Assembly (NCBI RefSeq): GCF_000519205.1
Contig: NZ_KI912598.1
Coordinates: forward strand, 494,256-558,255
Reading direction: 5' to 3'
Length of the DNA: 64,000 nucleotides
Source of the DNA: Amycolatopsis taiwanensis DSM 45107
GTDB lineage: Bacteria > Actinomycetota > Actinomycetes > Mycobacteriales > Pseudonocardiaceae
Shown here: in pieces, positions 42,574-50,907 of the stretch
How positions within the stretch are numbered: the first letter of the stretch is position 1
Layout: the number at the start of each line of letters is the position of its first letter
Notes under the pieces: generated by a model
What the model saw: the letters and a program-made list of their open reading frames with translations, nothing else
What the model was told of the DNA's origin: nothing
Database searches by the model: none
Position numbers and translations under genes: made by a program

Positions 42574-43824
42574 GTGGGCGTGTACACCGAGCACGACCTT
42601 GAGCGGCGGCTGTCCGAGCCGCCGAAGGAGGCGGCCCTGCCCGGGGCCAGAGCCGACGGGCGGAGTCCCTTCGCCCGTGACCGGGCGCGCGTGCTGCATT
42701 CCGCGGCGCTGCGCCGGCTCGCCGGCAAGACGCAGGTCGTCGGCCCGGGGGAGGGCACCGAGATCAGCGGCGCGCCGCGGACCAGGCTCACCCATTCCCT
42801 GGAGGTCGCGCAGATCGGCCGGGGGATCGCCGAGGAGCTGGGCGCGGACCCGGATCTGGTGGACACCGCGGGCCTTGCCCACGACATCGGGCACCCGCCG
42901 TTCGGGCACAACGGCGAGCAGGCGCTGGACGAGGCCGGGCGGGCCTGCGGTGGGTTCGAGGGCAACGCGCAGACCCTGCGGATCCTGACCCGGCTCGAAC
43001 CGAAGGTCGACGGCGCCGGCCTCAACCTCACCCGGGCCTGTCTGGACGCCGCCGCGAAGTACCCGTGGCCGCGGCGGGCCGGCCTCGCGAAGTTCGGCGT
43101 CTACGCCGACGACCTGGCGGCGTTCACGTGGCTACGCGAGGGCGCGCCGGCGGGGCGGACCTGCCTGGAGGCTCAGATCATGGACTGGGCCGACGACGTG
43201 GCCTACTCGGTGCACGACGTCGAGGACGGCGTGCTCGCCGGGCGGATCACGCTCGCGGTGCTCGCCGACGCCGACGAGCGCACCGCGGTCGCCGAGCTGG
43301 CGGCCAAGCACTTCTCGAACCAGTCGGTGTCCGTGTTGGAGGGCGCCGCCTGCGAGCTGCTCGCGTTGCCGGTGGTCGCGGTGCTGACGAGCTACGACGC
43401 CTCGCCCGCCGCGCAGATCGCGCTCAAGCGGCTGACCAGCGAGCTGGTCGGCAGGTTCGCCGCGGCCGCCGTCACCGGGACCCGCGAGGCCCACGGTGAC
43501 GGCCCGCTCCGCCGGTACGCGGCCACCCTGGCGGTGCCGGCTCAGGTGGCCGCGGAGGTGGCCCTGCTCAAGGCGCTGGCGTTGCGCTACGTGATGAGCG
43601 ATCGGCGCCGGCTGGCCGTGCAGGACGGTCAGCGGCAGGTGCTGGCCGAGCTCGTCGACGCGCTGGTGCGCCGCGCCCCCGAGTCGCTCGACACCGTCTT
43701 CCACCCCGCCTGGCACGCGGCCGGTGACGATGCCGCGCGCCTGCGGGTGGTGATCGACCAGGTCGCCTCGCTCACCGACGCGCAGGCCGTCACCTGGCAC
43801 GCCTGGCACACCGGCCGCCATTGA
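42574..43824 (+). CDS. dgt: deoxyguanosinetriphosphate triphosphohydrolase-like protein
   Basis: This 416-residue HD-domain hydrolase removes triphosphate from dNTPs. Metal ligands are visible in RLTHSLEVAQIG, HDIGHPPFGH and MDWADDVAYSVHDVEDG. It matches the actinobacterial dgt that precedes dnaG (Rv2344c-Rv2343c). GTG start at 42574, with another GTG two codons later. In this genome a serpin, a membrane protein and a sigma factor locus are inserted between dgt and dnaG. Confidence 0.92.
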   Translation: MGVYTEHDLERRLSEPPKEAALPGARADGRSPFARDRARVLHSAALRRLAGKTQVVGPGEGTEISGAPRTRLTHSLEVAQIGRGIAEELGADPDLVDTAGLAHDIGHPPFGHNGEQALDEAGRACGGFEGNAQTLRILTRLEPKVDGAGLNLTRACLDAAAKYPWPRRAGLAKFGVYADDLAAFTWLREGAPAGRTCLEAQIMDWADDVAYSVHDVEDGVLAGRITLAVLADADERTAVAELAAKHFSNQSVSVLEGAACELLALPVVAVLTSYDASPAAQIALKRLTSELVGRFAAAAVTGTREAHGDGPLRRYAATLAVPAQVAAEVALLKALALRYVMSDRRRLAVQDGQRQVLAELVDALVRRAPESLDTVFHPAWHAAGDDAARLRVVIDQVASLTDAQAVTWHAWHTGRH

Positions 43825-43912
43825 CCGTAGGCGCGTAGCTGACCAGGGGAAATCCCGTCGAAAGCCGGGAAGCTCACCCACCACTGGACGCGGCTGGGGT
43901 ACCGTCGGGGCG

Positions 43913-45034
43913 GTGACCAAGCTCAAGTTGCGTGGTCCGGAACGTGACCACCTGAGATTCTGTTTCGCGCTGCACCGGATCGTCGCCGGGGACGGCGGGG
44001 ATTCGTGCTTCTCGCCCTACTCGGTGGCCAGCGCGCTCGGCCTGACCGCGCAGGCGGCCCGCGGCGAGACCGCCGATGAGCTCGTCCGCCTGCTGACCGG
44101 TGGTGATCCGGACATCGCCAAGCAGGCCGAGTTGCTGCGCGTCGCCGCGACCCTGCCGGAGCAGAGCGGCCGGGAAGCGCCGGTGCTGGAAGTGGCCAAC
44201 ACGCTGTGGGCCGCCGAAGAACTGGAACTGGAGCAGGACTTCGTGGGCGAGCTGGCCGCCTGGCCGCGCGGCGAGGTGAAGCCGGCGCCGTTCGCCACCG
44301 ATCCGGAACGGGCCCGGCGCGTGATCAACGCCGAGGTGGCCGGCACCACCCACGACCTGATTCCCCAGCTGCTCCCGCCCGGGGCCGTGCACCGCGACAC
44401 GCTCGCCAGCCTGGTCAACGCCCTGTACCTCAAGAGCAGCTGGGTGCATCCCTTCCGGCGAACCGAGGAAGCGGACTTCCACAGCCCGTCGGGAACCCGG
44501 CGCGTGCCGATGATGCGCCAGGCCGAGCTGCACGGCTACGCCGCGGCGAATGGCTGGCAGCTCGTCGAACTCGGTGCCGTCGGCCGGGTGTCGGCGATCA
44601 TCCTGCTGCCCGATCAGAGCCTGGTCGAGCAGGAGTCCTCTTTGGATGAGAGTGCCTTCGCGAACCTGCTGTCGCGCAAGGCGACCCGGCAGGTCCAGCT
44701 GTCGATGCCGAAGTTCCGGGTGGACACCCGGTCCACGCTGGGGGAGCTGCTGCCGGCGCTGGGCGTGCGCACGATGTTCGACCGGGACGCGGCGGACTTC
44801 ACCCGGCTCACTCCCGTCCGGCCGGTCTGGGTCGACAACGTCGTGCACCAGGCCGTGCTGAGACTCGACGAAGAGGGACTGGAGGGGGCGGCGGCCACCG
44901 CGGTGACCATGCGTACCTTGTCGATGATCACGGCCGAGCCGGTCGAGGTCGTCGTGGACCGTCCTTTCCTGCTCCTCGTGCGGCACGCGGAAGCCGGTGT
45001 GGTCTACTTCTTCGCCCGCGTTGTCGAACCTTGA
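43913..45034 (+). CDS. bacterial serpin (serine protease inhibitor), cytoplasmic
   Basis: This 373-residue protein has the serpin fold: NSCFSPYSVASALGLTAQAARGETADEL-like N-terminal helices (here DSCFSPYSVASALGL), NALYLKSSWVHPF in the middle and DRPFLLLVRHAEAG VVYFFARVVEP at the C-terminus. The hinge of the reactive loop (about residues 317-336) is DEEGLEGAAATAVTM followed by RTLSM, so the hinge alanines needed for loop insertion are present; P14 is Leu instead of Thr/Ser and the likely P1-P1' is Leu-Ser. There is no signal peptide, so it should act inside the cell. Its stop is 11 bases before the next gene. Confidence 0.88.
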   Translation: MTKLKLRGPERDHLRFCFALHRIVAGDGGDSCFSPYSVASALGLTAQAARGETADELVRLLTGGDPDIAKQAELLRVAATLPEQSGREAPVLEVANTLWAAEELELEQDFVGELAAWPRGEVKPAPFATDPERARRVINAEVAGTTHDLIPQLLPPGAVHRDTLASLVNALYLKSSWVHPFRRTEEADFHSPSGTRRVPMMRQAELHGYAAANGWQLVELGAVGRVSAIILLPDQSLVEQESSLDESAFANLLSRKATRQVQLSMPKFRVDTRSTLGELLPALGVRTMFDRDAADFTRLTPVRPVWVDNVVHQAVLRLDEEGLEGAAATAVTMRTLSMITAEPVEVVVDRPFLLLVRHAEAGVVYFFARVVEP

Positions 45035-45044
45035 GGTAGCGAGA

Positions 45045-46826
45045 GTGACCGCGTTGCTGGAGGCGCCCGAGACGGTGCTGCGGCCCGAACTGAAGCCGCG
45101 GCGCTGGAACCGCGCCGACGCCGTCGTGATGCTGTGCTACGCACTGGCCGCGTTCGGGATCTACGCCGGCCTGTGGCTGCACCTTGGCGACGGCTATCTC
45201 TACAACAGCGCCCAGGACCAGAACATGTGGGAGTGGTTCTTCGACGTCACCGCCCACTCGGTCTGGCACTGGGAGAACCCGCTCAACTCGGACCTGCAGA
45301 ACTACCCGCTCGGGGTCAACCTCATGGCGAACACCGCCATGTTCGGCCTCGGGATCCCGCTGTCGCCGATCACCATGCTGTTCGGACCGACGGTGACCTG
45401 GGCGATCACGCTCACCGGCGGCCTTGCCGGCACCGCGGCCGCGTGGTACTGGGTGTTCTCGCGCCATCTCGTCACCTCGCGGGTCGCCGCCGCGATCGCC
45501 GGAGCGTTCTGCGGCTTCGCGCCCCCGATGATCTCGCACGGCAACGCGCACCCGAACTTCGTCGGGCTGTTCGTGATCCCGTTCATCGTGCTGCGGCTGA
45601 TCCGCCTGGCCCAGGGGCAGCGGCCGGTCCGAGACGGTGTCATCCTCGGCCTGCTGGTCGCGTATCAGGTGTTCCTCGGCGAGGAACCGCTCCTGATTTC
45701 GATGCTCGCGTTCGCGGTGTTCGCGATCGCCTACGCCGCTTCCCGACCGCGCCAGGTGCCGCCCATGGTGCGCCCGATGGCCATCGGGCTGGCGATCGCC
45801 GGGGTGATCGCGGTGGCCATCACCGCCTATCCGCTGTGGGTCCAGTTCTTCGGCGACCAGAGCTACCAGACGCTCGAACACGGCATGGTCGGCAACGACA
45901 CCGCGGCCTTCACCCGGTTCGCCACCGAGTCCGTGGCGGGCCAGGCCGAGCCCGCGGCGGACGTTTCGCTGAACCGCACCGAGGAGAACGCGTTCTTCGG
46001 CTGGCCGCTGATCGTGCTCATGGTGGCGTTGACCATCTGGCTGTGGCGCATGGCGTTCGCCCGCGCGATCGCCATTTCGATGTTCGTCATGGCCTGGCTC
46101 TCACTCGGCGTCTACCTGGTCGTCGACCATTACGACACCGGCATTCCCGGCCCGTGGAAGCTGCTGGCGAACCTGCCGCTGTTCGATTCCCTGCTCGAGT
46201 CTCGACTGGCAATGGGCTGCATCCCGGCGATCGGTGCCCTGCTGGCGATCGCCACCGATCACGTCTTCCGCACCGCGGGGTCGTTGAACGCGCGCGAACT
46301 GCCGCTGCGCGGGGTGTGGATCGGCGTGCTCGTCGCGATCCTGTTGCCCATCGCGCCGACGCCGCTGGAAACCATTTCCCGCCCGCCCACGCCGCAGTTC
46401 TTCACCGACGGCACCTGGAAGCAGTACGTCACCACGGGCTCCGTGGTCGCGGTGCCGTTGCCCAACAGCGGGGACGCACGCGCCCTGCGCTGGCAGTCCG
46501 AAGCGGACCTCGGCTTTCCCATCGCCGACGGCTACTTCGTCGGCCCCATGGGTCCCAACGACAAGCACGGCCGTTACGGTGCACCCAACCGGCCGACCGC
46601 GGATCTGCTCAACACGGTGCGGGAAAAGGGAGAAGTGCCGGAGATCTCCGACGGGCAGCGCGAACAAGCCCTGGACGACCTGCGGTACTGGCACGCGGAC
46701 GTGATCGTCCTGGCGCCGCAGGACAACCAGGACGCGCTGCAGTCCACCGTGGAGTCGTTGCTGCACAAGCCCGCGCAGTACGTGGACGGCGTCTGGCTGT
46801 GGGACGTGCACGCGCTGACGTCCTGA
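45045..46826 (+). CDS. polytopic membrane protein, glycosyltransferase-like (GT-C fold)
   Basis: This 593-residue membrane protein has about eleven hydrophobic helices between residues 28 and 455 and a soluble C-terminal domain of roughly 140 residues. An acidic first loop (YNSAQDQNMWEWFFD) resembles the DxD-like catalytic loop of GT-C glycosyltransferases; the family is common in Actinobacteria and usually annotated as hypothetical. It might add sugars to envelope lipids. GTG start 45045 follows GAGGTAGCGA. It starts 11 bases after the serpin gene. Confidence 0.65.
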   Translation: MTALLEAPETVLRPELKPRRWNRADAVVMLCYALAAFGIYAGLWLHLGDGYLYNSAQDQNMWEWFFDVTAHSVWHWENPLNSDLQNYPLGVNLMANTAMFGLGIPLSPITMLFGPTVTWAITLTGGLAGTAAAWYWVFSRHLVTSRVAAAIAGAFCGFAPPMISHGNAHPNFVGLFVIPFIVLRLIRLAQGQRPVRDGVILGLLVAYQVFLGEEPLLISMLAFAVFAIAYAASRPRQVPPMVRPMAIGLAIAGVIAVAITAYPLWVQFFGDQSYQTLEHGMVGNDTAAFTRFATESVAGQAEPAADVSLNRTEENAFFGWPLIVLMVALTIWLWRMAFARAIAISMFVMAWLSLGVYLVVDHYDTGIPGPWKLLANLPLFDSLLESRLAMGCIPAIGALLAIATDHVFRTAGSLNARELPLRGVWIGVLVAILLPIAPTPLETISRPPTPQFFTDGTWKQYVTTGSVVAVPLPNSGDARALRWQSEADLGFPIADGYFVGPMGPNDKHGRYGAPNRPTADLLNTVREKGEVPEISDGQREQALDDLRYWHADVIVLAPQDNQDALQSTVESLLHKPAQYVDGVWLWDVHALTS

Positions 46827-46842
46827 CTGTCACCCACGCCAC

Positions 46843-46869
46843 TGTCACAACTTTGGGCGCGACTTCGTC
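46843..46869 (+). promoter_or_regulatory. ECF41-type promoter
   Basis: TGTCACA (46843-46849), a 16-base spacer and CGTC (46866-46869) match the promoter signature I recall for ECF41 sigma factors. It lies 38 bases upstream of the carboxymuconolactone-decarboxylase gene, the usual target of the ECF41 factor encoded convergently. An extra copy of ACTGTCAC lies 15 bases further upstream. Confidence 0.75.
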
Positions 46870-46907
46870 CTCCTCGTGAACCGACCACGAATCCTCGAGG
46901 AGGAGCG

Positions 46908-47501
46908 ATGCCCCGTCTGCCTCAAGTGCCCCTGGAGAAGGCTGGAATCCTGGGCAAGTTCGCCTACCGCTACGCCCGCAAGCGCTACGGCGCGGTGCCG
47001 GAACCCTTCGCCGTGGCCGCCCACCATCCGGGCGTGTTCCGGGCGAGCGCCGTGCACGAGTTGTTGGTGGAGAAGGGGTCCCGGGTCCTGCCGCACAACG
47101 TGCGGGAAATCGCCGTGTACCGGGTCGCGGTGCGCCTGGGCTGCTCGTGGTGTGTGGACTTCGGCACGATGCTGCAGAAGCACCAGGGTCTCGACATCGA
47201 CCGCCTCAAGCACATCGACGACTACGCCACTTCGCCGGTGTTCACCCGCCAGGAACGCCTGGCGCTGGCCTACGCGGATGCGATGACCTCGTCCCCGGTG
47301 ACCGTCACCGACGAGCAGGTCGCGGAGCTGGAAGGCGAATTCGGCGCGGCCGGCGTCGTCGAACTCACCTACCAGATCGCGGTGGAGAACAGCCGCTCGC
47401 GGATGTACAGCGCCCTGGGCATCGTCGACCAGGGCTTCACCTCCGGGGACGCGTGCCGGGTGCCTATGCCGACGACGCAAACCCACGAAAAGCCGGCTTG
47501 A
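46908..47501 (+). CDS. carboxymuconolactone decarboxylase / AhpD-like protein, ECF41 partner
   Basis: This 197-residue protein belongs to the carboxymuconolactone decarboxylase superfamily, with the redox CxxC pair in LGCSWCVDFGTML (about 80-92) and the downstream His/Glu pattern of AhpD-like peroxidase partners. It is the typical COE gene linked to ECF41 sigma factors and would be expressed from the promoter described at 46843. The ATG at 46908 follows GAGGAGGAGCG. Its 3' end overlaps the convergent sigma gene by 38 bases. Confidence 0.88.
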   Translation: MPRLPQVPLEKAGILGKFAYRYARKRYGAVPEPFAVAAHHPGVFRASAVHELLVEKGSRVLPHNVREIAVYRVAVRLGCSWCVDFGTMLQKHQGLDIDRLKHIDDYATSPVFTRQERLALAYADAMTSSPVTVTDEQVAELEGEFGAAGVVELTYQIAVENSRSRMYSALGIVDQGFTSGDACRVPMPTTQTHEKPA

Positions 47502-48399
47502 GCTTGTCCGGGTTGGCCACGTCGTAGATGGCCTCGATGCGGCCGTCCCGGATGGCGAACGTGCCGACGTGCTCGTCCAGCTTCTGGTACCCGTCGACTT
47601 GCAGCGATGGCAGGTGGAAGCCGAGGTCCCCGTTGACCAGCACCGCGCGTCCGGTGCCCAGCGCACCCGGCGGGTACATCCGCACGAGCCCGGAGAAGAA
47701 CCGCAGGATCTTCTCGGCGCCGACGATGATCCGCCGGGCGTTCCTGGCCTTGCCGTCGCTGTCGCCGATGAACACCATGTCCGGGTGCAGGACCTCGGCG
47801 ACCGCGCGAACGTCCCCGGCCAGGACGGCGGACATGAACCGGTCGAGCACCTCCTGCTGCTCGGCCATGCTGAGGCGGGGTGGGGGCTGCGCGTCGCCAA
47901 GCGCGCGGCGTCCCCGTGAGGCATGCTGGCGTGCCGCGTCGACCGAAACGCCGAGGATCTCGGCGATTTCGTTGTAGGGCACGGAGAAGGCGTCGTGCAG
48001 CACGAACGCGACGCGCTGTTCGGGCGTCAGCTTGTCGAGCACGATCAGGGCGGCCATCCGCGCGCCCTCGTCGCGGACCGCGATGTCCAACGGGTCCTCG
48101 CCCGGTGCGCCCACCGGCGTGATGACCGGTTCCGGCAGCCACGGGCCGACGTATCGCTCGCGACGGAGGGCCGCGGACTGGAGGCGGTCCAGACAGATCC
48201 GTCCCACCACCGTGGTCAGCCACCCGGTGAGGTCGCGGATTCCGGCGCGCTGCTCCTCGGTCAGCCCGGCCAGTCGCAGCCACGACTCCTGCACGGCGTC
48301 CTCGGCATCGGACACGCTCGACGTCAGCCGGTACGCCACGGAGGTCAGCCGTGGGCGCAACATCTCGAACTCGCCGACCAGCGTGTTTGCACTGCACAT
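47464..48399 (-). CDS. ECF41-family RNA polymerase sigma factor (SigJ-like) with SnoaL-like C-terminal domain
   Basis: This 311-residue sigma factor contains sigma-2 (RPRLTSVAYRLTSSVSDAEDAVQESWLRL), sigma-4 (LTPEQRVAFVLHDAFSVPYNEIAEILGVSVDAARQHASRGRRAL) and a C-terminal NTF2/SnoaL-like domain (about 195-311) ending in the ECF41 hallmark NPDKL. In this group the C-terminal domain acts in place of an anti-sigma factor. It is convergent to its target gene. The ATG at 48399 is the most likely start. The trigger ligand is unknown. Confidence 0.93.
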   Translation of the reverse strand: MCSANTLVGEFEMLRPRLTSVAYRLTSSVSDAEDAVQESWLRLAGLTEEQRAGIRDLTGWLTTVVGRICLDRLQSAALRRERYVGPWLPEPVITPVGAPGEDPLDIAVRDEGARMAALIVLDKLTPEQRVAFVLHDAFSVPYNEIAEILGVSVDAARQHASRGRRALGDAQPPPRLSMAEQQEVLDRFMSAVLAGDVRAVAEVLHPDMVFIGDSDGKARNARRIIVGAEKILRFFSGLVRMYPPGALGTGRAVLVNGDLGFHLPSLQVDGYQKLDEHVGTFAIRDGRIEAIYDVANPDKLKPAFRGFASSA

Positions 48400-48442
48400 G
48401 GCCTTGACGATAGATGACCTGGTGTGGACGTAGAGTAGACGC

Positions 48443-50326
48443 GTGGCAGGTCGTATCCGGGACAGTGACATCGCGGAGGTACGCCAGCGCAACCGGATCG
48501 ACGAGGTCGTGGGCGAGTACGTCGCCCTGCGCAACGCCGGCGGGGGAGCGCTCAAGGGGTTGTGCCCGTTTCACGACGAGAAGACCCCGTCGTTCAACGT
48601 ACGGCCGACCCACGGCACTTTCCACTGCTTCGGCTGCGGTGAGGGTGGCGACGTCATCAAGTTCCTGATGAAGATCGACCACCTGGGGTTCGTGGAAGCC
48701 GTCGAACGGCTGGCCGACCGGGTCGGCTTCCGGCTGACCTACGAGGGTGGCGGCGGCAGCGTGCAGCGCGACCGCGGCACCCGCACCCGGATGGTCGAGG
48801 CGCACAAGGCCGCCGCCGAGTTCTACGCCCGGCAACTGGGCACGCCGGAGGCCCAGCGTGCGCGGGAATTCCTGGCCGAGCGCGGCTTCGACGAGGCCGC
48901 GGCACGCGCGTTCGGTTGCGGCTTCGCCCCGGCCGGCTGGGACAAGCTGGCCAAGCACCTGCTCGGCAACGGGTTCGAGCTGCCCGAGCTGCTCAAGGCA
49001 CAGCTGGTCAAGGAGGGCCGGCAGGGCCCGATCGACCGGTTCCACCGGCGGCTGGTGTGGCCGATCAAGGATCTCTCCGGTGACGTGGTCGGTTTCGGGG
49101 CCCGGCGGCTGTTCGACGACGACCAGATCCAGGCCAAGTACCTCAACACGAGCGAAAGCCCGATCTACAAGAAGTCGCAGGTGCTGTTCGGGCTCGACCT
49201 GGCCAAGCGGGAGATCGCCCGGCGGCATCAGGTGGTGGTCGTCGAGGGCTACACCGACGTCATGGCCATGCACGCTTCCGGCGTGCCCACGGCGGTCGCA
49301 TCGTCAGGCACGGCCTTCGGCGAGGAGCACATGAAGGTGCTGCGCCGCCTGCTGATGGACGACGACACGTTCCGCGGCGAGGTGATCTTCACCTTCGATG
49401 GGGACGAGGCCGGGCAGAAGGCCGCGCTCAAGGCGTTCGAGGGTGACCAGACCTTCGCCGGGCAGACCTACATCGCGGTCGCGCCGGAGGGCATGGACCC
49501 GTGTGAGCTGCGGCAGGCGAAGGGCGAGGCCGCGGTGCGCGATCTGGTCGCCCGGCGCATCCCGCTGTTCGAGTTCGCGATCCGGAGCATCCTCCGGCAG
49601 TACGACCTGGACTCGGTCGACGGCCAGGTGGCCGCGTTGCAGCGCACGGTGCCGCTGGTCGCGCAGATCAAGGACCGCGCCAAGCGGGACGGGTACGCCA
49701 CCAAGCTGTCCTGGTGGGTCGGGTGGCAGGACGAGGCGATGGTGGTGCGCCGGGTGCGGGAGAGCGCGGGCGCGGCGGTGCCCGCGAAGGTGCGCCGGCC
49801 GGCCCAGCCGTCGAACGGGGCGGGGCCGGACATCGCGCGGCCGTCGCCGAAGGACCCGCAGTTGATGGCGCAACGCGAGGTGCTCAAGGCGGTGCTGCAG
49901 GAGCCGGCCCTGACCGGGCTGGAGTACGACGCGCTGCCCGAGGAGGCGTTCACGCACCCGGCCTACGTCGCCGTGCACCGGGCCATCCTCAAGGCGGGTG
50001 GGACGAGCGGCGGGCTGTCCGGTCCGGCGCTCATCGACGCCGCGAGCCCGCACGCGCCGCAGGGGACGGTGCGGATGCTGCTGTCGGAACTGGCCGTGGA
50101 ACCCTTGCGCGCCAAGGGAGAGGTCGATGTTTCCTACATTGGAAGCATGCTCGCCGCGGTGCAGGAGAACCTCGTCGGGCGGCAGATCGCGGAGATCAAG
50201 TCGAAGCTGCAGCGGCTGTCCCCGGTGGAGGCCCCCGACGACTACAAGGCGCTGTTCGGTGACCTCGTGGCGCTGGAGGAGTACCGGAAGGCGTTACGGG
50301 AACAGGCGATCGGCGGGATGGACTAG
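48443..50326 (+). CDS. dnaG: DNA primase DnaG
   Basis: This 627-residue primase has the CHC2 zinc domain (CPFHDEKTPSFNV...HCFGCGEGGD, residues about 38-68), the RNA-polymerase core with LVWPIKDLSGDVVGFGARRL, the Toprim motif VVVVEGYTDVMAMH, and the C-terminal DnaB-binding helical domain. Full length. GTG start. It follows dgt in the conserved actinobacterial order, with accessory genes inserted between. Confidence 0.97.
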   Translation: MAGRIRDSDIAEVRQRNRIDEVVGEYVALRNAGGGALKGLCPFHDEKTPSFNVRPTHGTFHCFGCGEGGDVIKFLMKIDHLGFVEAVERLADRVGFRLTYEGGGGSVQRDRGTRTRMVEAHKAAAEFYARQLGTPEAQRAREFLAERGFDEAAARAFGCGFAPAGWDKLAKHLLGNGFELPELLKAQLVKEGRQGPIDRFHRRLVWPIKDLSGDVVGFGARRLFDDDQIQAKYLNTSESPIYKKSQVLFGLDLAKREIARRHQVVVVEGYTDVMAMHASGVPTAVASSGTAFGEEHMKVLRRLLMDDDTFRGEVIFTFDGDEAGQKAALKAFEGDQTFAGQTYIAVAPEGMDPCELRQAKGEAAVRDLVARRIPLFEFAIRSILRQYDLDSVDGQVAALQRTVPLVAQIKDRAKRDGYATKLSWWVGWQDEAMVVRRVRESAGAAVPAKVRRPAQPSNGAGPDIARPSPKDPQLMAQREVLKAVLQEPALTGLEYDALPEEAFTHPAYVAVHRAILKAGGTSGGLSGPALIDAASPHAPQGTVRMLLSELAVEPLRAKGEVDVSYIGSMLAAVQENLVGRQIAEIKSKLQRLSPVEAPDDYKALFGDLVALEEYRKALREQAIGGMD

Positions 50327-50337
50327 GCACGATCGCG

Positions 50338-50370
50338 GTCGCGCGGAAATTCGCGGAGGAGATGCGATGA
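50338..50370 (+). promoter_or_regulatory. coupling-cassette leader before the gene after dnaG
   Basis: GTCGCGCGGAAATTCGCGG followed by AGGAG precedes the next start. Read in the frame that ends at TGA 50368-50370 it encodes VARKFAEEMR, and this stop overlaps the ATG (ATGA) of the next gene. It matches the mini-ORF ends at 30801-30872 and 32304-32345, though no start codon for a mini-ORF is seen here. Confidence 0.4.
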
Positions 50371-50879
50371 GCTGGCTGCGGCGGCTGATGGGCGACCAGC
50401 TGCCGGACGACTTCCCCGGGACCTTTGATGAGGGCGAGAACGCTCTGGCCGCGGCGGCCGTGGCTGGTGGGGGGCACCTCGTGGTGACGGAGCTGGGGTT
50501 GTGGCTGCCGGAGGGGCGGCGCGTCGGGTGGCATCTGATCAGCAAGGCGACGTGGGCCGACCGCACGCTGACCGTGATCGAGTCGGAGGAACTGGGCGCG
50601 GCCGGCAGCGCGGTGTTGCTGACGGACCGGAAGCCGATGCGGTTCGACCTGCCGCGGCCGGGGAAGGTGCCGTGGATGGTGCACCAGCGGGTGGACTCCT
50701 CGATCCGCGCCCGGCACCGGCAGGAGGTGTCCGGGGGCGGGGTGTGGTTCGTGCAGCGCAAGGTCCCTGGGCAGGACGGTGTGCTGCTGCAGGCGCGGGC
50801 CGATCCGGGCGTGGACCCGGCGGTGGCGGCCGCGATCGCCCGCGAGGCCGCCGAACGGCTGGCGCAGCCCGAGCCCTAG
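50367..50879 (+). CDS. conserved actinobacterial protein linked to dnaG
   Basis: This 170-residue protein has no signal peptide or membrane helix. It resembles a conserved hypothetical family that follows dnaG in many Actinobacteria. The sequence is rich in beta-strand-like segments (HLVVTELGLWLPEGRRVGWHLI, AVLLTDRKPMRFDLP) and ends in an Ala-rich helix. No motif suggests an enzyme. Start ATG 50367 with AGGAG just upstream; it is 41 bases after dnaG and probably on the same transcript. Confidence 0.6.
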   Translation: MSWLRRLMGDQLPDDFPGTFDEGENALAAAAVAGGGHLVVTELGLWLPEGRRVGWHLISKATWADRTLTVIESEELGAAGSAVLLTDRKPMRFDLPRPGKVPWMVHQRVDSSIRARHRQEVSGGGVWFVQRKVPGQDGVLLQARADPGVDPAVAAAIAREAAERLAQPEP

Positions 50880-50895
50880 CAGTACGATCGTACTG
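50880..50895. promoter_or_regulatory. perfect 16-bp palindrome before the methyltransferase gene
   Basis: CAGTACGATCGTACTG is a perfect palindrome starting directly after the preceding stop codon and ending 12 bases before the next ATG. Size and symmetry fit a homodimeric repressor operator of the TetR type; no regulator gene lies nearby in the window. Confidence 0.6.
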
Positions 50896-50907
50896 TTTGG
50901 AGGCGTG

